Shown here: piece after piece, positions 52,463-61,057 of the stretch | How the letters are laid out: each line of letters starts with the position of its first letter | Numbering within the stretch: the stretch's first letter is position 1 | Source: Elusimicrobiota bacterium | Lineage (GTDB): Bacteria > Elusimicrobiota > Elusimicrobia > UBA1565 > UBA9628 | Reading direction: 5' to 3' | NCBI GenBank assembly: GCA_016194705.1 | Contig: JACQAZ010000012.1 | Span: 1 to 64,000 of the forward strand | DNA: 64,000 bases | Position numbers and translations under genes: made by a program | The notes under the pieces: model-generated | The model's database searches: none | The model's input: only the letters and a program-made list of their open reading frames with translations | Told to the model about the DNA's origin: nothing

Positions 52463-53551
52463 TTAATAGTCGCCTTTCACCGTTCCGGAGGTCCCCGCCT
52501 TCTCGCCTTTGCCGAGGTACCAATCTTCCTTGATGGGAGCCAGCATGTCTTTAGCGGCGATTCCGTAGCGCTTGATCCAAGGCTGGGCCGAGGCGTCGAT
52601 GATCTTATTGAGAGTCTTCATGCGCTCGATCCCGGTGGTGGCGAGGAACTTCGCGCGCGCCTCGGCGCCGGAGGTTTGCTCGAAGTACTCGTTGAAGATC
52701 GCGCGCCCGGCCATGTAGCCCGCGCAGCCGGCCTTCATCGCCATTTCGACTTGCTTCACGAAGAGGTCGAACTTCTCGCCCGCCGACAAGAGCACCCAAG
52801 GGCGGATCGCCGCCTCGTTGAGCTTGGCCAGATTGTCGGCGATCTGGGAGTCCGAGTCGTCCTTCATGTTGGCCGGGAACTCGAGCTTCAAGATGTCGGT
52901 GAGCGGCCCGATCAACCTGGTCGATTCCATGATGTTCTTGACCTTGCGCGCCTTGTACGACGGGGTGTTCTTGTCCTCGCCCTTGCGCGGGAACGAAAGC
53001 TCCTCGGTCATGAGCAGGATGTCGGACTTCGCGCAGTCCTTTGAGACCAATTCCACGAACTTCATTTGCTTCTTGGTGTACTCCTTGTCCTCGGTGTCCA
53101 TGTAGACCAGGAGCTTGACCGCGGCCGCGCCCATGAGCTTGATCTTCTCGACGTTCCAGCCGGCCTCGTACTCGCCCGGGATGCCAGCGTCGCGCGAGGC
53201 TTCCGAGCGGACGATCAAGCCCACGGTTTTCGGGTGCGAGAAGGTCGCCGGCGCCTGGCGCGCGCCGTAGATGACGTCGAGGAGCAGCGCGGAGGAGTAG
53301 GGGGAGAGGGCCTTGACCATCTCGAGCTTGACGCCGAGGATCTCGTCGAAGGTCGGCTCGGCCGGAGCGCCGGCCGTCGAATGCATCGCGCGCAGAGCCT
53401 TCTTGAAGGAGTTGCTCTGGTCCATCGCGAGGACCCTGAAGCGGTTGTTCTCGTCGGTGATCTGGCGCAAACCCACGAGCTTGCCCGAGGTCAGATGGGT
53501 GAAGTGCTCTTTCAGTCCGGCTTGCGGCTTGGCGGCGGTGGCGTTGGCCAT
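52463..53551 (-). CDS. Class I aldolase, LacD/tagatose-bisphosphate type
   Basis: 362 residues. RFRVLAMDQSNSFKKALRAM, SPYSSALLLDVIYGARQA, GAAAVKLLVYMDTEDKEY and the probable Schiff-base Lys in DILKLEFPANMKDD (near 219) fit the LacD family of class I aldolases. Next to a PFK it most likely cleaves fructose 1,6-bisphosphate, though tagatose-bisphosphate is the family name. AGAGGAG is well placed before the ATG. Four bases separate it from pfkA. Confidence 0.88.
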   Translation of the reverse strand: MANATAAKPQAGLKEHFTHLTSGKLVGLRQITDENNRFRVLAMDQSNSFKKALRAMHSTAGAPAEPTFDEILGVKLEMVKALSPYSSALLLDVIYGARQAPATFSHPKTVGLIVRSEASRDAGIPGEYEAGWNVEKIKLMGAAAVKLLVYMDTEDKEYTKKQMKFVELVSKDCAKSDILLMTEELSFPRKGEDKNTPSYKARKVKNIMESTRLIGPLTDILKLEFPANMKDDSDSQIADNLAKLNEAAIRPWVLLSAGEKFDLFVKQVEMAMKAGCAGYMAGRAIFNEYFEQTSGAEARAKFLATTGIERMKTLNKIIDASAQPWIKRYGIAAKDMLAPIKEDWYLGKGEKAGTSGTVKGDY

Positions 53552-53573
53552 ATAAGTTCTCCTCTGTCGTTAT

Positions 53574-53639
53574 CGGTGCCAGGCCTTCACTCTTTTCACC
53601 GTTTCACGAAAGAGTGAAAAGAGTGAAGGCCTGGCACCG
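53574..53639. repeat. Perfect 26-bp inverted repeat (REP-like palindrome)
   Basis: Arms 53574-53599 and 53614-53639 are exact reverse complements, enclosing a 14-base loop. The outer part of the arm reads CGGTGCCAGGCCTTCAC. It directly abuts the stop codon of the outer-membrane protein gene and lies in the gap before the aldolase gene. There is no T-run, so it is not a canonical terminator, although the hairpin would be very stable in RNA. The shape suits a REP/BIME or RAYT-associated element. Confidence 0.85.
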
Positions 53640-54479
53640 TTAGAAATTGGCGCTGTATCTGAGCTGGACGATCCTTTCCGGGCCGCGCGAGTCGCCGCTG
53701 GAGAAGGTCCCGCCCTGGCCGATGGCCCGGACCGAGAAGTCGGCGGCGAAATGCGAGGTGATGAAGACCCGGAAGCCCGCGTTGAGTCGGCTGTCGAGGA
53801 AATTCTGGATGTTGTCCCACTCGAGCATCAGCAGGACCTTGTCCTTGATGTCGTAGCTGAACGGCAGCGACGCGAAGAAGGCGTTGCCGTCGAAGTCGGA
53901 AATGTTCAGCGAGGGATGCGCCTGAAGGCCCGGCAGGCCCAGCTCCTGGGTCGCCACGACGTAGAAGCCCCTCTGACGGTTGTTGTAGCGCCGAGACGTG
54001 CTGTTGTAGATATAGCCTTGCCCGTCGTAGCCCAGCGCCAGGGAAGGCAGCCAATGGTCGCCGTCGTAGAAGCGCCACTTGACCTGGGCGTTGGGCGCGC
54101 GCGCGCGCACGACCGTGCCGCTGCCGATGAGGCTGTCGATGGTCAGCGAGCCTCCGATGTTGAGACCTTGGTAGACGCCGAACGAGACGTATTGGAGCAT
54201 GCCGCCGCGCGAGAAGAACCGCGTGCGCGAGGAGTAGCCGCCGTAGTCGAGCACCGCCGAGGTCGGGGCGTCGATGAGGTCGACGTCGGGAGCCAGCAGG
54301 CCGCCGCCCTCGATGGGCCCGTCGGAGGGGCTCTTCTTGGGCTTGATCTTGACCTTCGAGTCGGAGTCCGGGCCTTTCGCGGGGCCGGCCGCCTCGGCGG
54401 CCAAAGTCCGGGTGGAGAGGCCGAGGCAGAGGATCAGCGCTGCCGCCCAGGGCGTCATTTTGGAGATTTTATCTTTCAT
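53640..54479 (-). CDS. Predicted outer-membrane beta-barrel protein
   Basis: 279 residues from ATG 54479, overlapping the receiver gene stop (TGATG). A signal peptide (about 1-28), a Lys/Asp/Gly-rich segment (35-60), then alternating amphipathic strands such as GMLQYVSFGVYQGLNIGGSL, AQVKWRFYDGDHWLPSLALG and FRVFITSHFAADFSVRAIG. The chain ends IVQLRYSANF with a terminal Phe, the usual signal for barrel insertion by BamA. The family is not recognised; it may be a small porin or assembly factor. Confidence 0.75.
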   Translation of the reverse strand: MKDKISKMTPWAAALILCLGLSTRTLAAEAAGPAKGPDSDSKVKIKPKKSPSDGPIEGGGLLAPDVDLIDAPTSAVLDYGGYSSRTRFFSRGGMLQYVSFGVYQGLNIGGSLTIDSLIGSGTVVRARAPNAQVKWRFYDGDHWLPSLALGYDGQGYIYNSTSRRYNNRQRGFYVVATQELGLPGLQAHPSLNISDFDGNAFFASLPFSYDIKDKVLLMLEWDNIQNFLDSRLNAGFRVFITSHFAADFSVRAIGQGGTFSSGDSRGPERIVQLRYSANF

Positions 54480-54859
54480 CACTTGGGTTTCGCAAGAACC
54501 TCGGAAATGCGCTCGTGCAGGGCCGCCATTTCGAAGGGCTTCTGCACGACTTCCTCGGCCCCGCTCATCAGGGCGACTCCTTTTTCGCGCGTCGTGTCGC
54601 GGCTGGTCATCAGCATGATCCGGGGCGCCTTGGCGCCCAGCTTATTGGTGACCTCGTAGGCGACGTGGTAGCCGTCGATATAGGGCATCATGACGTCGAG
54701 GAGGATCAGATCGAGCTTCTCGGCCATGGCGATCTGAAGCGCGTCCTTGCCGTTGGCCGCCTCCAGGATCTCGTAGCCCTGCATGCCTAAGTCCATCTTG
54801 AGCAAATCCAAGAGGTCCGGGTCGTCATCGGCCACTAGGATGCGCTTTCGATCCGCCAT
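54479..54859 (-). CDS. Stand-alone response regulator receiver protein
   Basis: 126 residues from ATG 54859 with GGGGAG ahead of it; an open frame upstream lies inside dnaE. The receiver fold is complete: acidic pocket VADDDPDLLDLL, phospho-acceptor Asp in LILLDVMMPYIDGYH (near 54), Thr/Ser in MLMTSRD, Lys in VVQKPFEM. There is no output domain, as in CheY or SpoIIAA-type relays. It overlaps the end of dnaE by 25 bases. The orphan PAS kinase at 27914-28966 is one possible partner. Confidence 0.94.
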   Translation of the reverse strand: MADRKRILVADDDPDLLDLLKMDLGMQGYEILEAANGKDALQIAMAEKLDLILLDVMMPYIDGYHVAYEVTNKLGAKAPRIMLMTSRDTTREKGVALMSGAEEVVQKPFEMAALHERISEVLAKPK

Positions 54860-57800
54860 GAGTTCTCCCCTAAAATTGTCTCGATGGATTCTAGCAGATT
54901 TTGATCCAGGCGCACCTTTTGATCGGTGTCCAGGATGGCGTCGCCCTCCGGTGTGGCGATCTCGACGCTGACCGGGCAATTGCCCGGGTGCGTGGCAAAG
55001 AGCATTTTTAATTTGTCCAAAGCCGCGTCCTCGAGTCCGCCCCGGGCGACGATCCGGAGCTTGCGCCCGTAGCGCAGCACCGCCAAGTCGATGGGTGCTA
55101 TCTCGTCGACGATCATCTCGGCGGGGCTCTCTGGACCTTCCCCACGGAACGAAAGTCTGCCGGAGACGCAGACGATCGAGCCCACCTTGAGCTGCTTGTC
55201 GAGTCCCGAGGCGTAGGCCTTCGGGAAGATGAGCAGGTCGATCTCGCCCGAGAGGTCCTCGAGGACGGCCTTGGCCATCTGCTCGCCCTTGCTCTTGGTG
55301 ACCATCCGCTTGACCTGGATCATGAGGCCCGCCAGGCGCACCGGCGACGGGACCTCGGGGGTCAGCTGCGCGATCTCGCGCGTGGCCGCGGCCTTGAGCT
55401 TCTCCTTGACGCCCAAGAGCGGATGGCCCGAGAAATAGAAGCCCAACACCTCCTTCTCGAAATTGAGCACGTCGTGCTCGGAGAGCGGCTTGACGTTGTC
55501 GGCCACGGCCTGGGCGCCCGCGTCGGGAGCGCAGGGCAGGGCGCCGAACAAGAGCTCTTGGCCCCTGGCCAAGTCCTCCCGGATTCGCGACTGACGGTCT
55601 ACGGCGTCCTCGAGCCGGGCCAAAAGCTGGGCGCGGACGTGCGCAGGGCTCGGGCCTGTTGCCAGGCCGTCCATGGCGCCCGCCTTGACCAGCGACTCGA
55701 GGACTTTCTTGTTGGCCGCGTGCAGGTCGACGCGCGCGCAGAAATCGTCGAGGTCCTTGAAGGGCCCTTTGGCTCTGGCCTCGAGCAAGGAGGCGACCGC
55801 GCCTTCGCCGACGTTCTTGACCGCGACGAGGCCGAAGCGGATGGAGTTGGGGTCTTGGATCGTGAAGTGCGCGCCCGAGAGCTGGACGTCGGGCGGCAGG
55901 ATCGTGATGCCCATGGCCTTGGCCTCTTCGAGGTAGGTCACGAGCTTGTTCTCCTTATCCTCGTTGCCGACGGCCGAATGGCCGATCTCGGAGGTGGCAA
56001 CGGCGGCCATGAATTCCAACGGGAAATTGGCCTTGAGATACGCTGTTTGATAGGCCACGAGGCCGTAGGCCGCGCTGTGCGATTTATTGAAACCGTAGCC
56101 TCCGAACTGCACGAGCTGGTCGTAGACCTTGTTTGCCAGTTTCGCCGCGATCTTGTGCTTGGCCGAGCCTTTGACGAAGGTGTCGCGCATCTTCTCGAGC
56201 TCTTCGGGAATCTTCTTGCCCATCGCTTTCCTGAGTCCGTCGGCCTGCCCCGGCGTAAAATCCGCGAGCTTCTTGCTGATCTCCATGACCTGCTCTTGAA
56301 ACACGATGCAGCCGTAGGTGTCCTTGAGGATGGGCTCCATGAGCTCGTGGTCGTAGGCGATCTTCTTCTTGCCGTGCTTGCGCTCGACGAACATGTCGAG
56401 CATTCCCGACTGCATGGGTCCCGGGCGATAGAGCGCGATCAAGGAGACGATGTCGTCGAAATGGCTCGGCTTCATGCGAAACAGGAGGTCGCGCATGCCC
56501 GAGGAGTCGAGCTGAAAGACCGCCAGGGCTTTGCCCGAGCGCAGCAGCTCGAAGGTCTTGGCGTCCTCGGGAGGCAGTGCGTCGATGTCCAGCTTGGGGT
56601 CGCGGCGTTCCTTGATGGACTTGACCGCGTCGTCGATGATCGAGAGCGTGCGCAGGCCGAGGAAGTCGACCTTCAAGAGGCCGAGCTTGGGAAGGACGTC
56701 GCCGTCGTACTGGGTCGTGACCACGTCCGACTTCGTGCCCTTGGACAAGGGGGAGTAGCGCACGACCGGCTCCTTGGTGATGACCGTGCCGGCCGCGTGC
56801 ACTCCCGTGTGGCGCTTGAGGCCCTCGAGCTTCAAGGAGAGCTCGAGCAGCCTCTTGATCTGCGGGTCCTTGGCCGCCTCGGTCATGTCCGGGTTTTTCA
56901 TCGACTCGTAAAGCGTCACGTTGGGGCCGCCCGGGATCATCTTGGCGATGCGGTCGGCCTCCGAGAGCGGCACGTTCATGACGCGGGCTACGTCGCGCAC
57001 GACGAGCTTGGCGCCGAGGCTGCCGAAGGTGATGATCTGGGCCACGTTGCTGGCCCCGTATTTGTTCTTCACGTACTCGATGACGCGGTCGCGGCCCGTA
57101 TCGGCGAAGTCGATGTCCAAGTCGGGCATCGACTTGCGGTCGGGGTTGAGGAAGCGCTCAAAAAGGAGTTTGTTGGGAATAGGGTCGATGTTGGTGATGC
57201 GCAGGGAGTAGGCCACCAAGGCTCCCGCGCCCGAGCCCCGGCCGGGCCCGACCGGGATGCCCTGGCTGCGCGCGTACTTGATGAAGTCCCAGACGATCAG
57301 GAAATAGCCCGAGAAGCCCATCTTGCGTATGACGCCCAATTCGTAATTGAGACGCTCGCGGTATTCTGTCTTGATCTCGCCCAGGCGTTCCTTCAAGCCC
57401 TTGAGACAGAGGTCTTCGAGATAGGAGTCCTGTGTCGCACCGTCGGGGACCGTGAACTCGGGCAGCAACATCTGGTCCATGGGGATCTTGAGACGGCACA
57501 TCTCGGCGATCTTGAGCGTGTTCTTGACCGCCTCGGGCGAGAAGGCGAAGAGCTTGTGCATCTGCTCCGGGCTTTTCACGTAGAATTCGTGGGTCTCGAA
57601 CTTGAGGCGGTCGGTGTCCTCGAGCTTGCGGCCGGTCGCTATGCAGACGCGCGCGTCGTGAGCGTCGAAGTCGTCGGGCTTGGCGTAGTGGCAATCGTTG
57701 GTGGCCACGAGCGGAATCTTGGTCCGCTCGTGGAGCTCCAAGAGGGCCTTCAAGACCTGCCGCTGTTTGTCGAGGCCGTGGTCCATGACCTCGAGGTAGA

Positions 57801-58344
57801 AGGCTCCGGGCTCGAGCCGATCGCGGTACCAGATTGCCAGCTTCTCCGCCTCGACGAGATTGCCCGACAAGATCAGCTGGGAAAGTTCGGACTTGAGGCA
57901 CCCGGAAAGGATCACGAGACCCTTGGCGTGCTTGGCCAGGAGGTCCTTGTCGACGCGAGGGTCGTAGTAGTAGCCCTCGGTGAAGCCCGTCGTCACCAGC
58001 TGCATGAGGTTCTGGTAGCCCTCGAAGTTGCGGGCCAGCACGGTCAGATGGCAGTTCTCCTTCTGCGAGTGGCCGCGGTCGGTCAGCTTGCCCTTCGAGA
58101 AATACATCTCGCAGCCGACGATGGGGTTGAGGCCCACCTTGACGCAGTTCGAGTAGAACTCCACGGCTCCGTACATGTTGCCGTGGTCGGTCAGCGCCAT
58201 GCCCTTGGCCCCGCTCGCGGCCAGGCTCTTAAGGAGCTCGGAAGGCGCCCCCGAACGATCGGAGACCCGGATGACCCCGTCCAAGAGCGAGTACTCGGAA
58301 TGGTTGTGCAGGTGGACGAATTCGGGTTTACCGCTGGCGGACAT
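54835..58344 (-). CDS. dnaE: DNA polymerase III subunit alpha
   Basis: 1,169 residues, normal for DnaE1. The PHP domain opens with FVHLHNHSEYSLLDG; polymerase motifs include GPGRGSGAGALVAYSLRITN and the catalytic Asp pair in PDLDIDFADTGRDR (near 409); GYGFNKSHSAAYGLVAYQTA follows. A helix-hairpin-helix region precedes an OB-fold (VRLAGLMIQVKRMVTKSKGE, near 1000). This is the replicative polymerase. The last 25 bases are shared with the receiver gene. Confidence 0.98.
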   Translation of the reverse strand: MSASGKPEFVHLHNHSEYSLLDGVIRVSDRSGAPSELLKSLAASGAKGMALTDHGNMYGAVEFYSNCVKVGLNPIVGCEMYFSKGKLTDRGHSQKENCHLTVLARNFEGYQNLMQLVTTGFTEGYYYDPRVDKDLLAKHAKGLVILSGCLKSELSQLILSGNLVEAEKLAIWYRDRLEPGAFYLEVMDHGLDKQRQVLKALLELHERTKIPLVATNDCHYAKPDDFDAHDARVCIATGRKLEDTDRLKFETHEFYVKSPEQMHKLFAFSPEAVKNTLKIAEMCRLKIPMDQMLLPEFTVPDGATQDSYLEDLCLKGLKERLGEIKTEYRERLNYELGVIRKMGFSGYFLIVWDFIKYARSQGIPVGPGRGSGAGALVAYSLRITNIDPIPNKLLFERFLNPDRKSMPDLDIDFADTGRDRVIEYVKNKYGASNVAQIITFGSLGAKLVVRDVARVMNVPLSEADRIAKMIPGGPNVTLYESMKNPDMTEAAKDPQIKRLLELSLKLEGLKRHTGVHAAGTVITKEPVVRYSPLSKGTKSDVVTTQYDGDVLPKLGLLKVDFLGLRTLSIIDDAVKSIKERRDPKLDIDALPPEDAKTFELLRSGKALAVFQLDSSGMRDLLFRMKPSHFDDIVSLIALYRPGPMQSGMLDMFVERKHGKKKIAYDHELMEPILKDTYGCIVFQEQVMEISKKLADFTPGQADGLRKAMGKKIPEELEKMRDTFVKGSAKHKIAAKLANKVYDQLVQFGGYGFNKSHSAAYGLVAYQTAYLKANFPLEFMAAVATSEIGHSAVGNEDKENKLVTYLEEAKAMGITILPPDVQLSGAHFTIQDPNSIRFGLVAVKNVGEGAVASLLEARAKGPFKDLDDFCARVDLHAANKKVLESLVKAGAMDGLATGPSPAHVRAQLLARLEDAVDRQSRIREDLARGQELLFGALPCAPDAGAQAVADNVKPLSEHDVLNFEKEVLGFYFSGHPLLGVKEKLKAAATREIAQLTPEVPSPVRLAGLMIQVKRMVTKSKGEQMAKAVLEDLSGEIDLLIFPKAYASGLDKQLKVGSIVCVSGRLSFRGEGPESPAEMIVDEIAPIDLAVLRYGRKLRIVARGGLEDAALDKLKMLFATHPGNCPVSVEIATPEGDAILDTDQKVRLDQNLLESIETILGENSWRIESAS

Positions 58345-58354
58345 GTCGCTTAGC

Positions 58355-58363
58355 TGTTATAAT
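58355..58363 (+). promoter_or_regulatory. Overlapping divergent -10 elements between dnaE and the Nudix gene
   Basis: On + TGTTATAAT is a perfect extended -10, nine bases before GTG 58373. The same bases on - read TATAAC (58361-58356), eleven bases before the dnaE ATG at 58344. The two genes diverge across only 28 bases, so both promoters must share this site, and both messages would have little or no leader. Confidence 0.45.
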
Positions 58364-58372
58364 TCGGGTGCC

Positions 58373-58942
58373 GTGCCAAAAAAATCCGACCTACGACTCA
58401 TCGAGACGCTCGTGCGAAAGAACCCCGTCTACCGCGGCAACTGCGTCGACCTCTGCGTCGACGAGGTCCGCCTGCCCAACGGGTCGGCGGCGGTGCGCGA
58501 ATACCTCGACCATCCCGGCGCCGTCGGCGTGATCCCGTTCATGCCCAACGGCGACGTCGTGCTCGTGCGCCAGTACCGCCATCCGGTCGGCGAGGTGACG
58601 CTCGAGCTGCCGGCCGGCAAGCTCGACGAAGACGAGGACGTGCTGGCCTGCGTCAAGCGCGAGCTTCACGAGGAAACGGGCTACACGGCAAAGAGGATCA
58701 AGCCGCTCCTGCGCTATTGGCCCACGCCTGCGTTCGCCAACGAGGTCCTGCACCTGTTCACCGCGGACGGCCTGGTTGCGGGCGCGCACCATCCCGACGA
58801 GGACGAGTTCCTCGAGGTGGTGCGCATGCCCTTTGCCAAGGCCTTGGGCCTCGTGCGCGGCGGAAAGATCAGGGACTCAAAGACCGTCATCGGGCTCCTG
58901 GCCTGCGCGGCCGGCTGGGGGCCTCGACGGAAGACGCGGTGA
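58373..58942 (+). CDS. Nudix hydrolase, ADP-ribose pyrophosphatase-like
   Basis: 189 residues from GTG 58373; the frame is open upstream only as a shadow of dnaE. The Nudix box is perfect: GKLDEDEDVLACVKRELHEE then TGY (about 82-104). VRQYRHPVGEVTLELPAG and the C-terminal YWPTPAFANEVLHLFTADGL match ADP-ribose pyrophosphatases of the NudF type. It likely hydrolyses nucleoside diphosphate sugars. Confidence 0.93.
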   Translation: MPKKSDLRLIETLVRKNPVYRGNCVDLCVDEVRLPNGSAAVREYLDHPGAVGVIPFMPNGDVVLVRQYRHPVGEVTLELPAGKLDEDEDVLACVKRELHEETGYTAKRIKPLLRYWPTPAFANEVLHLFTADGLVAGAHHPDEDEFLEVVRMPFAKALGLVRGGKIRDSKTVIGLLACAAGWGPRRKTR

Positions 58943-58945
58943 GAT

Positions 58946-58951
58946 TATACT
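58946..58951 (+). promoter_or_regulatory. Possible promoter for the cNMP-patatin gene
   Basis: TATACT (58946-58951) is a good -10; TCGACG at 58924-58929 with a 16-base spacer is a 4/6 match to the -35 consensus but lies inside the Nudix coding end. The transcript would start just ahead of the duplicated initiation site. Confidence 0.35.
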
Positions 58952-58957
58952 AAATAA

Positions 58958-58993
58958 CCAGGTGCTCCTAGATTGCGAGGTGCTCCTCAATTG
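58958..58993 (+). repeat. Tandem 18-bp duplication of a ribosome-binding site and TTG start
   Basis: Two consecutive 18-base units (58958-58975 and 58976-58993) match at 15 of 18 positions. Each contains AGGTGCTCCT and ends in TTG, eight bases behind its AGGTG. Because 18 is a multiple of three, both TTG codons are in the same frame, giving the next gene two equivalent starts six codons apart. Confidence 0.75.
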
Positions 58994-61054
58994 ACGCCAG
59001 AAGAGATTCCGGCCTGGGAGCCTTTCCTTAAAAGAATCCCCCTGTTCGCGGGACTCTCGGGCCAGGATCTGGCTCGGATCGCGGCCCGCCTGCAGACCCT
59101 CTCCTTGCCCAAAAATTCCCTCTTGTTCTCCCAGGGCGACGAAAGTGACGCCCTCTACATCGTGGTCTCCGGCCAGGTGCGCATCATCAACACGGCCAAG
59201 GGCGGCGAGACCGTTGCCGCGATCCTGGGCCGCGGCGAGATGCTCGGCGAGGGCGGCGTGCTCACGGGAGAACCAAGGACCGTCACCGTGCGCCTGGCCA
59301 CGACCTGCGAATTCCTCAAGCTCCCGCGCAAGGACTTCGAGGAGGTCCTGCGCGAAAATCCGGCCATCCTGCTGCACCTCTCCCGGTTGGTCACCAAGCG
59401 TCTGGTCGAAACCAACCGTCCCCAAATCAAGACGGCTTCGGCCAATCAGCTCATGGTGCTCAACGCGGCCCTCTCTCGCCAGGAGCGGCTGCTCCTGACG
59501 GTCCACCTGGGCCTCGAGCTCATGGAGCAGACCCGCCGCCGGGTCCTGCTCGTCGACATGACGCCCGACGCTGGCTCGGTGGCGCGCGCGGTGGGCTTGA
59601 AGCCCGTGCTGGCCGATGAGAAGGCCATCCGCGAGATCAATCTCCGGGATCCCGGCCAAATCCGGACCTTGGCCCAACAGCACCCCTCGGGCCTCGAGAT
59701 CCTCTCGCTGCCGGCCTCCACCTTGGGCGGAAGGCTCTATTCGGGAATCTACCTCTTCCTGAATTTCCTGCGCGAGGTCCACGACATCGTGCTGGTCTCG
59801 CTGAGCGGGGAGCTCGGCGACGTGGAGAAGAGCATCCTCTCCGAGGCCGACCACGTCCTCTTGTCCGGCGCCGAGGCCTCACGCCCTCAGTTCCGACAGC
59901 TCGAAGCGGAGTTGGGATCCTTGGTGGACCCCAAGAGGCTTCAGAGGCTCTGGCTCGGGGAGACCGAGCACGAGGACGCGGCCGCGGCACTCTTGGGCGC
60001 GGCCCCCGTCATCCTGCCTTGGCCCGACAGCCTGACCGACGAGTTTGAACGCTCCGGTTCGCCCTACAAGCCCATGGAGGCTCATCCGAAAACGCGCCTG
60101 GCGCTCGAGCGGCTGGCGCGCAGCCTCGGCGGCGTTAAGGTCGGCCTGGCCTTGGGCACGGGCGCGGCCCTGGGGCACTCGCTCATCGGCATACTCAAGG
60201 TCTTCAAGCGGGAGGGCATCCCCATCGACATGATCGCGGGCACTTCCATAGGCTCTCTGATCGGGGGCTTCACCGCGCTGGGCATGGAGCCCGAAGAGAT
60301 CCAGGAGCTCGCCGTCAAGATCGACAAGGGCTGGGTGTATGAGAACCTGTTCTGGGACCTGACCATCCCGCGCTCCGGAATATTCGCTGGGCAGACTTTG
60401 CTTAGGTTCATCCGGTCGTTCTTCGGCTCCAAGGAATTCCACGAGCTCGAGCTGCCCTACGCGTGCGTTGCAACCGACATCGAGACCGGCGAGGAAGTCA
60501 TTCTCAGGGACGGGCGCGTGGCCGAGTCGATCCGGGCTTCGTGCGGGCTGCCGCTCATTTTCGCGCCGGAGCGGATCGGGGGGCGCTATTTGGTCGACGG
60601 CGGGCTCGTCAATCCCGTCCCGACGTCCGTCGTGTCGGATATGGGAGCGGACATCGTGCTTGCGGTCAACCTGACGATGCCGGCCGCCGACCGCCCGCGG
60701 CAGGCGCCCCGCGGGCGCCCCCAGGGCCTTTTGAGCACGCCGGTGGACCTGAAGCATCTCAAGGACCTCACCATGCCCGAAATGCTCAAGGCGCCCAATC
60801 TCATGGAAGTCTTCTTCCAGATGATCTACACGATGGAGTACGAAGTCGCCCAGAACCGCCTGGCCCTGGCGCACGTGGTGATCCATCCGGACCTCAAGGG
60901 CTTCTCGTGGACCGAGATGCACCGCGCGCGCGAGCTCATCCGCGCCGGCGAGCGCGTAGCAGAGCAGTACGTGCCACAGATCAAGTCCCTGATCCCGTAT
61001 TTCGCGGACTACTGCAAGGTGCCGGTCAGGCTCAGCAGTCCTTGGACGCCGTAG
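58973..61054 (+). CDS. Cyclic-nucleotide-binding/patatin protein, NTE-like
   Basis: 693 residues from TTG 58973 or 687 from TTG 58991; both lie in the tandem duplication. Residues 15-130 form a cNMP-binding domain (GDESDALYIVVSGQVRIIN, GRGEMLGEGGVLTGEPRTV). About 160-360 is a ParA/MinD-like region without a Walker A (RRRVLLVDMTPDAGSVARAV). The patatin domain has LGTGAALGHSLIGILKVF, Ser in IAGTSIGSLIGG (near 420) and Asp in YLVDGGLVNPVPT (near 540). The layout matches neuropathy-target-esterase-type lysophospholipases controlled by regulatory domains. It ends three bases from the convergent gene. Confidence 0.92.
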   Translation: MRGAPQLTPEEIPAWEPFLKRIPLFAGLSGQDLARIAARLQTLSLPKNSLLFSQGDESDALYIVVSGQVRIINTAKGGETVAAILGRGEMLGEGGVLTGEPRTVTVRLATTCEFLKLPRKDFEEVLRENPAILLHLSRLVTKRLVETNRPQIKTASANQLMVLNAALSRQERLLLTVHLGLELMEQTRRRVLLVDMTPDAGSVARAVGLKPVLADEKAIREINLRDPGQIRTLAQQHPSGLEILSLPASTLGGRLYSGIYLFLNFLREVHDIVLVSLSGELGDVEKSILSEADHVLLSGAEASRPQFRQLEAELGSLVDPKRLQRLWLGETEHEDAAAALLGAAPVILPWPDSLTDEFERSGSPYKPMEAHPKTRLALERLARSLGGVKVGLALGTGAALGHSLIGILKVFKREGIPIDMIAGTSIGSLIGGFTALGMEPEEIQELAVKIDKGWVYENLFWDLTIPRSGIFAGQTLLRFIRSFFGSKEFHELELPYACVATDIETGEEVILRDGRVAESIRASCGLPLIFAPERIGGRYLVDGGLVNPVPTSVVSDMGADIVLAVNLTMPAADRPRQAPRGRPQGLLSTPVDLKHLKDLTMPEMLKAPNLMEVFFQMIYTMEYEVAQNRLALAHVVIHPDLKGFSWTEMHRARELIRAGERVAEQYVPQIKSLIPYFADYCKVPVRLSSPWTP

Positions 61055-61057
61055 CTT

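Noticed and set aside
55423..58353. 976-codon open frame on + opposite dnaE
   Set aside because: It is the antisense shadow of dnaE in GC-rich DNA; the translation has no recognisable domain, while the minus strand gives a complete DnaE.
58175..58372. Longer N-terminus for the Nudix protein
   Set aside because: It would read through the dnaE coding region in antisense; GTG 58373 fits the promoter and the family start.
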